From Phallus indusiatus (taxonomy: Eukaryota > Basidiomycota > Agaricomycetes > Phallales > Phallaceae), in the NCBI GenBank assembly GCA_027605045.1, contig JAQFWX010000032.1:434001-498000 (forward strand): a DNA stretch of 64,000 bases, given 5' to 3'. Position 1 is the stretch's first letter, and the number at the start of each line of letters is the position of its first letter. Positions 52,950-64,000 of the stretch are shown here, piece by piece. Under the pieces are notes generated by a model. The model ran no database searches. It saw nothing but the letters and a program-made list of their open reading frames with translations, and was not told where the DNA came from. The position numbers and the translations under genes were made by a program.

Positions 52950-54126
52950 GTCACGTCACAGCCGTCGGGTTCGGCCTTAACGCGCTCCGGGATAAGCAGC
53001 ATAAGCTTTGGGCCGTCTTGTTCACATTGAAGGTGTCAGTGGAATGCGTAAATTCCAGATTTCAAGCTTCAATTGTTCCTCCACGAGATGCCAAAATTCA
53101 ACAACCCGCAACAAGACAAATTCCTTACTCCGCAGTTAGAAACATTTCCGATTCATGACGTTGTCTACGCGAAAATTATGCGTTGTCTACACGACCACTC
53201 TGAAGACGGGAAGAAATTACGATGAAATGTGTCACCGAACATTGATGGAAGCACAGCCAGTGGAACTCCTGTCGATTAGATGAAAAAATGATGTTATCGG
53301 TTATTCCAAATGTCTGTCGTACATAGCTCATCGTCTTCGGATTACCTTCAGGACATCAAGCAGATTGCAGCTCCCCGCTACGTAGCGGACAACACTTTTT
53401 TCACCGCTTTCAGCTATGAACTTATCATCATCATATCAAAGGCGTAGGAGAAAATCAGCGTCACTCATACAGCCGCCGTTAGGTTGTGAACCTGTTAGGT
53501 ATTGCCTTTAGGACACGCACCTCGTCTATAAGACAATGGCCAAGGCGTTTTGTACGTAACAAGTCTTGGATTTGATGATTTCATACGATTTCCGACCCTT
53601 CGGTTTCCAATTGAAATCACTTCGAAAATCTCGCACCCAATCGTCACAATACCAAGCCAAAAGAAACAGGGGGGATCAACATCTCGTTCTATCATGTGCC
53701 TATAACAGGTCCAGGAGCACGGGTATTCACCTTTTTTGAATTGAAGGCTGAACGTTGAGTGTCAAAGCTATCAATTGGCGAAGCATTTTGTTTCTAACAA
53801 ATCAATAAGGCGGTTCAAGTGATTCAACGCTTGAAATTGCTTCATGGCAGTCAGAAATTAGTCGACTACCGGGATTACCGGAAATGGGTTTTCAGAAGCC
53901 AGCCGGTGAAAGCGTGTCTTATGGTCCAAGCCTTTTCGTATGTATTTCATATATCAAAAATTGTTCTATGCCTAAGTGAAAACGCATAAATACCACCTCT
54001 TCTTTCCCTTCCAGCCCCAACACAGCGATCTTCTCTTCTATCTTATTCTCAGTTTAATTGTCTAATTCCCTTTGCCTCTTTCCATTCTTACTCCTATACT
54101 CCTCTAATTAACATCTCAAGAAAAAC
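52950..54126. other. intergenic, divergent promoter region
   Basis: Between the divergent wax-synthase and cupin genes. The last 130 bp is a pyrimidine-rich leader with a TATA-like word at 53985. Nothing else recognised. Confidence 0.55.
53985..53992 (+). promoter_or_regulatory. TATA-like box of the cupin gene
   Basis: cataaata lies about 140 bp before the cupin ATG, followed by a CT-rich leader. Supports 54127 as the real start. Confidence 0.5.
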
Positions 54127-55257
54127 ATGTCTTTCGATACGACTGAGAACAACCGCAACAACGATGCTCAAATCGCTAAAATCATTGCTGATCCTACCGA
54201 CCGTGATCAAATTAGCGACCTGATCAGTGCATATGGACCAGATGCATTCTTGTTTAATTTCACGACCGCCGTTGGAAGAACCGGTCCCGGTGGTTTCGCC
54301 TTCTTCGCTCAAGCTGAGACCTGGCCCGCCTTGAACTACAAGAACGCCAACATTGGTCTTGTCGCTACAGTAAGTCACAAAGGTTAAGGTGTATTCTGCT
54401 TTGGCTAATCTTTCTGCATCGAGGTCTTGGGTCCTTGTGGTCTTAACTCTATGCATACACATCGTACTACTGAGTTGCAAATTAACGTCGGTCCAGGTCG
54501 CATTCGTTCCGATTTCATCGAAACCAATGGTCTCTCCACTGTTACTAATGTCAAAGTGCCTGGCACCGCCTCCATTTTTCCTGAAGGCTCAATACATATG
54601 GAGCGTAACTTGGATTGTTTCCCCACAACTTTCTTCTCCGCTTTCCCAGACAAGGACTTCAGCCGTATTGACATGGCTCAAATCGTCAATTTCGGTCCCG
54701 ATATTTTGAATGCTACCTTTGCTGGGTTGGGTACAGAAAGCCTCAACGCCACGGGCGTTAACCAAGGTGCCGTACTTCGTGGGGTTGCTGAGTGTCGTCA
54801 ACAATGTGGTTTACCGGACGACTATGATTTCGCGTAAGTTCTTTTTAAAAGCATTTTCATAGAATCAGGCAATCTGAAATATTATAATAGGGAATTATAC
54901 CCCAATATTGGATATTTCACGCCGGATTGGTTCAATATGACAACGCTTTATTCGACTCTCACCCTTCCGGGAGCTGACACTGGCAATGCCTCCCCACCTG
55001 GCTCATCTGCCCCAGCACCAGCAGCTTCGGCTTCAGGCGAGCCAGCTATTGCCCGTCGTCACTTCAAAGATTTTACCGTTGATACTTCGTCTCAGTCGGG
55101 TATTGCACACGCGTATTTGACTTTAAGCGAAAACCCTTTGCAGCCTGTTGTTCTAGGGCTGAGTTTCACCAGTCTTTTCTTATTTGTCGCCCTTGTTATT
55201 TCAGTTCTGGGTTTTGGCAAGAAAAGGAATCATTTTGCGGGTGCAGACAAGTTTTAG
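54127..55257 (+). CDS. germin-like cupin with C-terminal membrane anchor
   Basis: 339 residues. Exons are 54127-54369, 54424-54833 and 54891-55257. The RmlC-like cupin barrel has motif 1 GPCGLNSMHTHRTTELQIN (metal ligands H-x-H and E) and motif 2 FPEGSIHMERNLDC (fourth ligand His), as in fungal germins/spherulin-like proteins, usually secreted Mn-binding proteins. The cupin is followed by a Pro/Ala/Ser linker and a strong transmembrane helix (VVLGLSFTSLFLFVALVISV) with a basic stop-transfer GFGKKRN. Odd feature: the N-terminus (MSFDTTENNRNNDAQ) has no hydrophobic signal peptide, and no upstream coding exon was found. It could be tail-anchored, or a leader exon was missed. Activity (oxalate or superoxide chemistry) is not inferred. 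Confidence 0.85.
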
Positions 55258-56021
55258 GTTGCGTGGTTGATTGAGAGTAGTCGATTTGTTTTGGTTAGAG
55301 GTTATATATTAATATTATTTAGTTTTGCATATATATACACTGTCATAAAATTTCATTTGGCGGAGGATGTGAATTTACCCGACATTATTAAGACTCATTA
55401 CCAATGACACTAGCTATACATACTGGCAACGGTGCTAATGATTCTTTGACATCTTCTCCCTTAGTGATGCTTGGTGATTGACCCATTACTGTAAAAAGTA
55501 GTCATCCTTGTGATTACAGCTGAAAAAGATGTATCCCCTGTGACTTGTCGGAGATCAAGAGAGAAGTCCTTACAAGGATTGGTTGATATGGGTCATTGCA
55601 AGACCACTGGCGAGGCTGAACGCCAAGTAAAACATCATTCATTGTACGCTTAACATAACCGACAGGATGTCCAAAATTCGACGGTATACGATGAATAGAT
55701 CAGGTGATTCTGTTGTTAATGTTGAATGGAAGATCGTAATATCATGACTATTATTATTTTCGGCGGAGCGGTGTATCTATGACAATATTCATAGTTGCTG
55801 AGGATTTGACCTTTGTATCTGCGATGCATATGATGATGAACTGATGGATGAATGAGAAAGAAGAAAAAATTCCGAGTTGGTTTGTCAACGGCTCTGACGC
55901 GCGGACCGGCTTCATCGGCGCCAACTAATCGGGTGTGTGTGTCACTAAGCCACCGCTTGTACTTTCGCTTTTGCTTCTGCTTTTTTCATCTTTACCATCA
56001 TCCCCTCTTTTTTCTTACAAT
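55258..56021. other. intergenic, no gene seen
   Basis: 3' flank of the cupin gene and promoter of the kinase gene, ending in a CT-rich leader before 56022. Confidence 0.5.
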
Positions 56022-58421
<2,400 letters not shown>

Positions 58422-59057
58422 GAATAGCTGTTATAGCTGTCTGTGTTTTTTTTTCGTTTATCATTCCCTTTGCCTTTTCCTTCTTCCTAAATCTCGAGCT
58501 TTCATTTTTCTTTTCCGCCACAGTACACGCCGACTTCCGTTTCTTCCATACTTCCTTCGTCCAAGTGTTATAAATCACATAAAAGCATTCTCCATTTTCC
58601 TCGTACTTTCATTTCCTTCTGTCTGCTATGCTATTATTTAAACTGAAACGAATCAAAACTGGGATACCCTTTTTCTTTTTTTGCTTTTTTTGCTTTCTTT
58701 GCTTTCAAACTCTCAACATTGAATAATTATTTATTGACTTCGCTTTTGTCTCCGCTACGTCGTGCTTGAGGTTACCACTCGTTAAGAACTGACAAACAAA
58801 AAAAAAAGCATGATATCCGGCTTAGGTTTTACTTTTTATTCGTCTCTCCGCCTGCCATTGTTTTTATGGATTGATTGTTATGTAACTATTATTTCAAGAT
58901 AAAATGAGACTCGAGCTCGATATATAAATATGGACTTTTCGTCTGTTTCTCCAAATATGATCTACATTATATATATCCAAAAGTTCCCAAAAAAGTAGTA
59001 AAACCACGTAACCTCTTTCCATTATCCTATCCAATTTACCGAAGAATGTATTTCTAA
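58422..59057. other. convergent 3' spacer
   Basis: T-rich on the plus strand with several poly-T runs near 58670-58700. No gene. Confidence 0.55.
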
Positions 59058-60809
59058 TCACTTCCTTCCGAGGAGGTATTCGTAGCATCCTGCTTTGACA
59101 CCTTCCCACCATTTCTCGATAACGTCTTCCTTGAATCCATTCGCCTCCCAAATTAGATGGAACTCTAGCTGGTTCCTAAACGTGTGCGCAAGGAACAACA
59201 AACCGCCTTTCTTCAGTTTACTCGCTCCTCTGAAAGACAATAATTTGACATCGGGAGAGTAATCGCTTTGTTTGTATATCGCGTCCAAATTACCAAGAAG
59301 CGACAAGCCCAGCAGCGCGCGGGATGGAGCGGGGGGGTCAACTCTCGCTTCTGGAGGGAGTTGCGGTTTCGCTTCTGAATGGCCAGCAGCGCCGTTGACC
59401 AGCTTGACGCTTTTCGCTCGTCCACTTGCCATTAACGAGGCTCTGTTCAATAAAAATCTGGATTTGACAGCTTGTGAAGTTTGTTTTTGGACGTGATTGC
59501 ACGATGCCAGAATCCGAGCGGCGAAGAAGGCGGATATGATGGGAGTGATATAGTATAGTATGTTAGAGCCAGGAACCAATACGTCTCGAAGGCCTTTGGA
59601 AGCGCATGGCGAATGTTGATGGCGGAATATAATAATCTACATGAGACAATTTTTTTTAAATATAATTCTGATCGTAAAAAGGAAGAAAGAAATGCTCTTG
59701 CATTGGCAATAAATCTTCGGGAGAGTGTTCCTGATCGTTAGAGTTTATTCGTGCCCATGAGATATCACACAGTGCGGATATAGCATTGTTCACGCTGACA
59801 CCCTTAGTCTTGCAGAGCTGAAGAATTGTGCGGGTATCTTGCTCGTTGAATTTGTAGACGAGGAAACGGGTATTAGAAGTTGAATTATCAACTCGAGGTA
59901 GAACGTGATCTCCAATTTCACGCTGCCGGCATTGAAGGTAGTTTACTGAAGATATGGCACGTTCCCAAGGGGCTGTTAGTTTGGGTAACAAAGATTCTAA
60001 AGGTGTGGGTAAAATCTTTGTCTGTGAAGAGAGATAAATTGATTGTCAGCGATCGATGAAAAAAGAGTGCTCTATTTATAATTTATAATTTTCATTACCC
60101 AATTCCCATGAGACCTATCCAGCAGAGCGGATAGTTCGGTACGAAGGTCGTCATTCGACTTAGCGGATGACAGCATGCGCACAAGATCATGGCTTGCCAG
60201 ATGTAGGCAAGTTCCATCCCCCGTGAAATGCGGAGAGCAAATAAATATGTGAAATTCAGGTTTGGAGGAATCGATTTGGGATATAGTGAGATGGGAGAGG
60301 TGTTGATCGGAGAGGACTACCCGGGGCCCGTTGAGATAGTTGTCAACGAGTTCTGAACTCTTTGTGTTTAGAGCTCTTATACAAAGTTTCATAATCTTTG
60401 TGTTAAAACCAGACCTTCTTCAAATGCCGTTTTGAACGATAGGGCTTGTTTGGCCTCCGATAGAGCGTCTTCTAGGCACTTGGGAGGAACAAAACTGAGG
60501 GGAAGAAATAATTAAATTGCGATGGGCTGAAGAGGAGAACAAGTGGGAGCCTTACGAATATCGTGGTTGTGGATCATCCTCAGAGGTTATTACGCTGCAC
60601 TGCAGCAGTGGGTGAGATGCGCGCAAGATAGACCAAGCTAAGAGTACTCGTTCGGGAGCGAAGGAGTGGATCGGAGCAATTAGAGTAAGATATACAAACA
60701 TATCTCCAGCACCATCCGGTTTAGAAGGTATATAGAAGGCCAACTCCGAGTTGCCCAAGTATCGCTGAACAGTTCCATCGATGGTCGCCGTCCAGTCCGT
60801 CAAAGTCAT
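59058..60809 (-). pseudogene. HxxxDG acyltransferase (alcohol acetyltransferase-like), apparent frameshift
   Basis: Member of a basidiomycete family of CoA-dependent acyltransferases with a chloramphenicol-acetyltransferase/condensation-type fold. N-terminus: DWTATIDGTVQRYLGNSELAF, YIPSKPDGAGDMFVYL. Active site: CSPHFTGDGTCLH (H-x-x-x-D-G). Then VSVNNAISALCDISWARI, YWFLALTYYTISLPSYP and FWHRA, and at the C-terminus PSRALLGLSLLGNLDAIYKQ and a final ENGFKEDVIEKWWEGV-like segment. All introns join in frame, one being GC-AG (59637-59701), until just after FWHRA: the next conserved words (QKQTSQAVKSRFLL) lie in another frame, shifted by one base within 59492-59503, and the upstream frame stops at 59447. 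No acceptable intron repairs this. Either a real break, or a base error in the assembly. Confidence 0.75.
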
Positions 60810-61641
60810 CGACAAGAAACCTAACGGAGATGTGACAACAATTCCCCAACTATTTGAATTGGCCGTGACCTCAACGACATTTTTTTACATAATGATTGAC
60901 ATTCGATTTTGCAAAGTCCATCTCATTCGGAGCAAGTCCCTGACACAAATAATGAAGGAGATCCCCGAAAAGATTTCATTATTACTATTGTAATAAGTGT
61001 GCTTCTACGTAGAAGACAAGTAATTTGTATTTAGATTGTAATAAAGCTCCCGATAAGAGGAATATGGGTTTCCAAAAATTGCTAATTCCCAAAGGAAATA
61101 GACGGGTTCGGATGTGTAATTTGCAATCAGCAAAAGACTGTGCCTCAGTAAAACGTCACTGGCGACAGTACATGCCCGAGCACAAGAGATGGGGAATCGG
61201 GACAAGAGGGATAGTCCAGGTTATATACTACTCAATGTTGTGCACGGACCAGAAAAATAAACGCTCAAAGGTCTTGGTGATGCGCCCTCAAGAAAATCAA
61301 TGTTGTCAGTGCTCGTGACATTGACTCTATAGAAACTATTATCCAGCCCTGTACTCCTGTCTGATTCAAACATTTAAACTCTGGTACGTGCCAAGAAACA
61401 AGTCTTGTTCAGTCGGATGACAGTTGTGCTGAACTGACCAACCAATGACTAGGACTTATCTTTCTCGCGTTAACACGTTAACCCTCATCATGACATTGAA
61501 CATCTTCAACAAAGGGACAAATGTTGTATGTATATCGGGCATAACACGTTCGCATATGCGTCAGCTCCTTCGCGAGCTGGTATGTCCGAAAGTCCGCGGT
61601 CTTAGGGAGTGAAGTTACGTTGAACTCTGGCCCTTTCTTCC
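60810..61641. other. intergenic, divergent promoter region
   Basis: Separates the acyltransferase from the Ser-rich protein gene. The words gttaac-ac-gttaac near 61464 form a small inverted repeat. No gene. Confidence 0.5.
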
Positions 61642-62692
61642 ATGTTCCCTCACGACCTGGCCATATTAATCCTACTATTCCTTGTCCAAAGTTGTTTTTT
61701 TTAAAAAAGATAATCGTCGTTTTAACTGATTGTCATCTCGACTAGATATCTCCGCTGCCGTCTTAACCAAAACCGTTGATGTCTACTTTCCATTGCAGCA
61801 TGGCAATAACCTCCCAGCGTCAGAAAATGGTGTAATCAAATTTCTAGGCGAAGCCAATGGCATTACTACATACCTTTTAAACGAACCGCAAAGCCCCGAA
61901 ATAACAGGTTTGTGTTTGCCTTCACAAACCGGGCTTTCAAGCACAGTCGCGAGGCTTTAGCTCAACTTTGCATCTTTTTTCTCTTAGCAACCTTCATCGA
62001 TGGACCAAACCTCGCGATAGTCATCGTTTCTGCCAATCCGACCTTCGTAGCATCGTTCTCTTGCGATGTTAATGGCGGACAAGCAATCTGTCACGAGGCC
62101 AATATAAACCCGCAAAACGGTCAAATGGTGACGCAGCTAACCACCGAAGCGGCTGATTCTATCGCTTTGCTAGAGGTTGGTTTTCCTCAGTCTGCTGCTC
62201 CTCCACCGCCTACCACAGCGCCTCCGGCTCCACAGCCGGCCCCAACTTCAGATCCAAACGGAGGGTGGAGGTGGAGGTGGCAGTGGAGGTGGAAATGGCG
62301 GTGGAAATGGCGGCGGAAACGGTGGGGGAAACGGTGGCAATAGTGGCAATTCTTCACCACCTTCAAACCCGAGCAACGGAAACTCTGGCGCAGCAACGTC
62401 TCAAACAACAGGCCCGACAAACAGCGGTGCGAGTGCAAGTACACCTGGTGCTACTGTATCAGACTCTTCCGCGTCATCAACAGCGGCTGCTGGCGGATCC
62501 CAAAGTGGCACTCGCCCACCAATTCCAGCTCTTCCTTCGAACGCCCCTGGCAATACAGGAGACAGCGAAAGCAATACGCAAGATCAGGGCATTTTGCCGG
62601 ATTCTAGTTCTGGAAGGAGTAGCGTGGGCGTAAGTTTAAGCATATCCATCATTGTTGTGATGGCTTCTATGTGCATTGCCCGGTTATGGTGA
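61642..62692 (+). CDS. Ser-rich secreted surface protein with GPI-type tail, copy A
   Basis: Signal peptide MFPHDLAILILLFLVQ, then a compact domain: AAVLTKTVDVYFPLQHGNNL, GVIKFLGEANGITTYLL, NLAIVIVSANPTFVASFSCD, NGGQAICHEANI and SIALLEVGF. Introns at 61691-61745 and 61908-61987 are both phase 1. A Pro/Ala linker then meets a Gly-rich minisatellite (62264-62340) after which a Ser/Thr/Ala tail and a terminal hydrophobic helix (SLSISIIVVMASMCIA) follow in a different frame. The two frames join if the repeat itself is spliced as an intron (donor at 62266, acceptor near 62340, about 75 nt), or if the repeat has slipped. Without repair the first frame ends WGKRWQ-stop at 62341-62343. Function unknown; this family is common in fungal secretomes. 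Confidence 0.72.
62264..62340 (+). repeat. GGTGGA/GGTGGAAATGGC minisatellite in coding region
   Basis: Tandem Gly-codon repeat: ggtgga units, then ggtggaaatggc-like 12-mers with changes to gcgg and ggggg. Read in one frame it is Gly/Asn, in the next Trp/Arg. Confidence 0.9.
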
Positions 62693-63426
62693 TATTGAGG
62701 GTGAATCTGATGTGATTGGAAGGATGGACATATTGAAGGACATGCTAGGACATTAGTCCTGATTCTCTAAAAAAACTCATATATTGTTTCAGTGTATATT
62801 TAATACTTGCATTTTGCTTGTTAGGGGAGAATGTTTCAGACATTATTGTTCGTTTGTTCGTCGTTCTTTTCGGTCCAAATTTATTCGAATCCGATAAATC
62901 CTCCGGGTGTTCTACCCGTACTTGAAGCTCAGTTCGGCGTGCAACCTATATCCTGTAATGAAAGTTGAAGATAAAGACCTCCGTTCGCTAGTATTGAAAC
63001 AGGTCTGTAGTGGTCGCGGAATCAAAATAATACGCCGGAAAATTCCAAGCGTTCAGATCGTTCAGAAGTTTGTTTGAACATGCCCGGGCATATGAAGGTT
63101 TGCGTTCAAAAATCATTTTTTGATAGGGTCGTCTTTTCAATTTGGCCGCAAATAAATCCTTGAAATAGTTATTGATACAGACCAAACAGTGGTTTTGAAC
63201 TATGTGGTATATATCTTTTTCAATGTTTTTCCATTGGCTCTCTTAATAAAATACCCCGTTATCCATCCTGCTCACTGCTAATGCCAATGGAACGGAACCA
63301 AGAATCCCCGTGTTGAGACCGTGCGTGTCTGGTCTCGTAAGCTTGATCGTGATGTCCCTACACCATTCAGTTGATGCACGGCTGTAGCTTATAATCGACA
63401 CTTTTTACTAACGCATTTTTTTCATC
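62693..63426. other. spacer between tandem paralogues
   Basis: About 730 bp containing the 3' flank of copy A and promoter of copy B. A short minus-strand ORF in it has no support. Confidence 0.5.
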
Positions 63427-64000
63427 ATGCAACTTAACCCAGTCGTTCCCTTTCTGCTCCTCTGTCTAACCCACCGTCAGTTTCATCAATTCTATCTCAA
63501 GTCAAACTTTGCTGACAATTTTTTTGGCTGAATTCAGACATTCTTGGTGCGGTCTTAACTGTCACAACCGACCTTTACATTCCTTTGGTTCATGAGAACA
63601 CCCTCCACCCCGCTGATAATGGCGTAGTGTCTATTATAGGCGAAGAGGGTGGTACTACCACATATTTTTTCCGAGAACCCCAAACCGACGTCCCAGGTAT
63701 GAGTACAGGTTTTTTTTTTCTTCAGAAAAAATTCACCGAGTGGAATTTGAATGTAGCCGTAGCCACTTTGATCGAGGCCAATAGGTTCGCGGGTATCATC
63801 ATCTCCGCTGCACCAAACCTCCTGATCTCCTGGGGATGCGACATCCACGGAACGCAAGCCGACTGTATCGCTCATGGTATAGATCCTCAACAAGGGGGAA
63901 GGACAGTGACGACAGTAACAGTAACGGACTCGCTTGACTCTGTCCCTTTGCTCGAAGTCCTTCCATCTAATTCGCCTCCCAACTCCCCGTTTCAGTCTCC
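63427..64000 (+). CDS. Ser-rich secreted surface protein, copy B, 5' part
   Basis: Paralogue of the gene ending at 62692. Signal peptide MQLNPVVPFLLLCLTH, then GAVLTVTTDLYIPLVHENTL, GVVSIIGEEGGTTTYFF, ATLIEANRFAGIIISAAP, NLLISWGCDIHGTQADC and DSVPLLEVL. Introns at 63476-63537 and 63697-63762 fall at the same positions and phase (1) as in copy A, which identifies a tandem duplication. An earlier AG at 63725 would make the second intron only 29 nt and break the alignment, so 63762 is preferred. Runs out of the window in a Pro/Asn/Ser linker; the C-terminus is not visible. Confidence 0.85.

Noticed and set aside
62187..62444. His-rich minus-strand ORF opposite the Gly-rich repeat
   Set aside because: It is the antisense reading of the minisatellite, not an independent gene.

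Overview
The window is nuclear DNA of a filamentous basidiomycete, most likely a wood- or litter-decaying member of the Agaricomycetes. The evidence is short (about 45-80 nt) introns in almost every gene, CTAAC/CTGAC-type branch sites, a class II fungal heme peroxidase with an intact manganese site, and several Agaricomycete-type secreted families (thaumatin-like, LysM, germin-like cupin, Ser-rich GPI proteins). I see no rRNA, no convincing tRNA, no CRISPR array and no intact transposon. All gene models were spliced by eye from the sequence and from knowledge of the protein families. No database search was run.

Layout. 1-9.0 kb: the 3' end of a CUE-domain ER protein (+), then four minus-strand genes: a small secreted beta-sandwich-like protein, an external alternative NADH dehydrogenase, a Gfo/Idh/MocA (dihydrodiol dehydrogenase-like) oxidoreductase and a dienelactone hydrolase. 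10.7-27.8 kb is a compact, mainly housekeeping block: F-box protein, PAC1-like proteasome chaperone, YIF1, ribosomal protein eL8 and an MFS transporter (all +), then DNA2 (-), divergent from a thaumatin-like protein (+). 27.8-40.8 kb is sparse, with only a C6orf136/DUF2358-type protein and a two-finger C2H2 protein before 6.8 kb without a gene. 40.8-53 kb holds Mediator subunit MED8 (+), a manganese-peroxidase-type gene (-), a possible 80-residue membrane protein (-), a HotDog thioesterase (-), a two-LysM secreted protein (-) and a wax-synthase-like acyltransferase (-). 54-64 kb holds a membrane-anchored germin-like cupin (+), a YPK1-type AGC kinase (+), an HxxxDG acyltransferase carrying an apparent frameshift (-), and two tandem paralogues of a Ser-rich surface protein, the second cut by the window edge.

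How the genes fit together. There is no obvious single pathway cluster. Themes are membrane traffic and proteostasis (CUE protein, YIF1, PAC1-like, F-box), DNA replication/repair (DNA2), transcription (MED8, zinc finger), signalling (YPK1) and extracellular/cell-surface chemistry (peroxidase, LysM, thaumatin-like, cupin, Ser-rich proteins).

The observations most worth a second look are: an unusually high number of GC-AG introns; a Gly-rich minisatellite that makes two reading frames meet inside a surface-protein gene; a cupin with a C-terminal membrane anchor but no visible signal peptide; the tail of the Mn peroxidase; a 97-bp near-palindromic foldback; and two neighbouring genes whose first coding exon is only the ATG.
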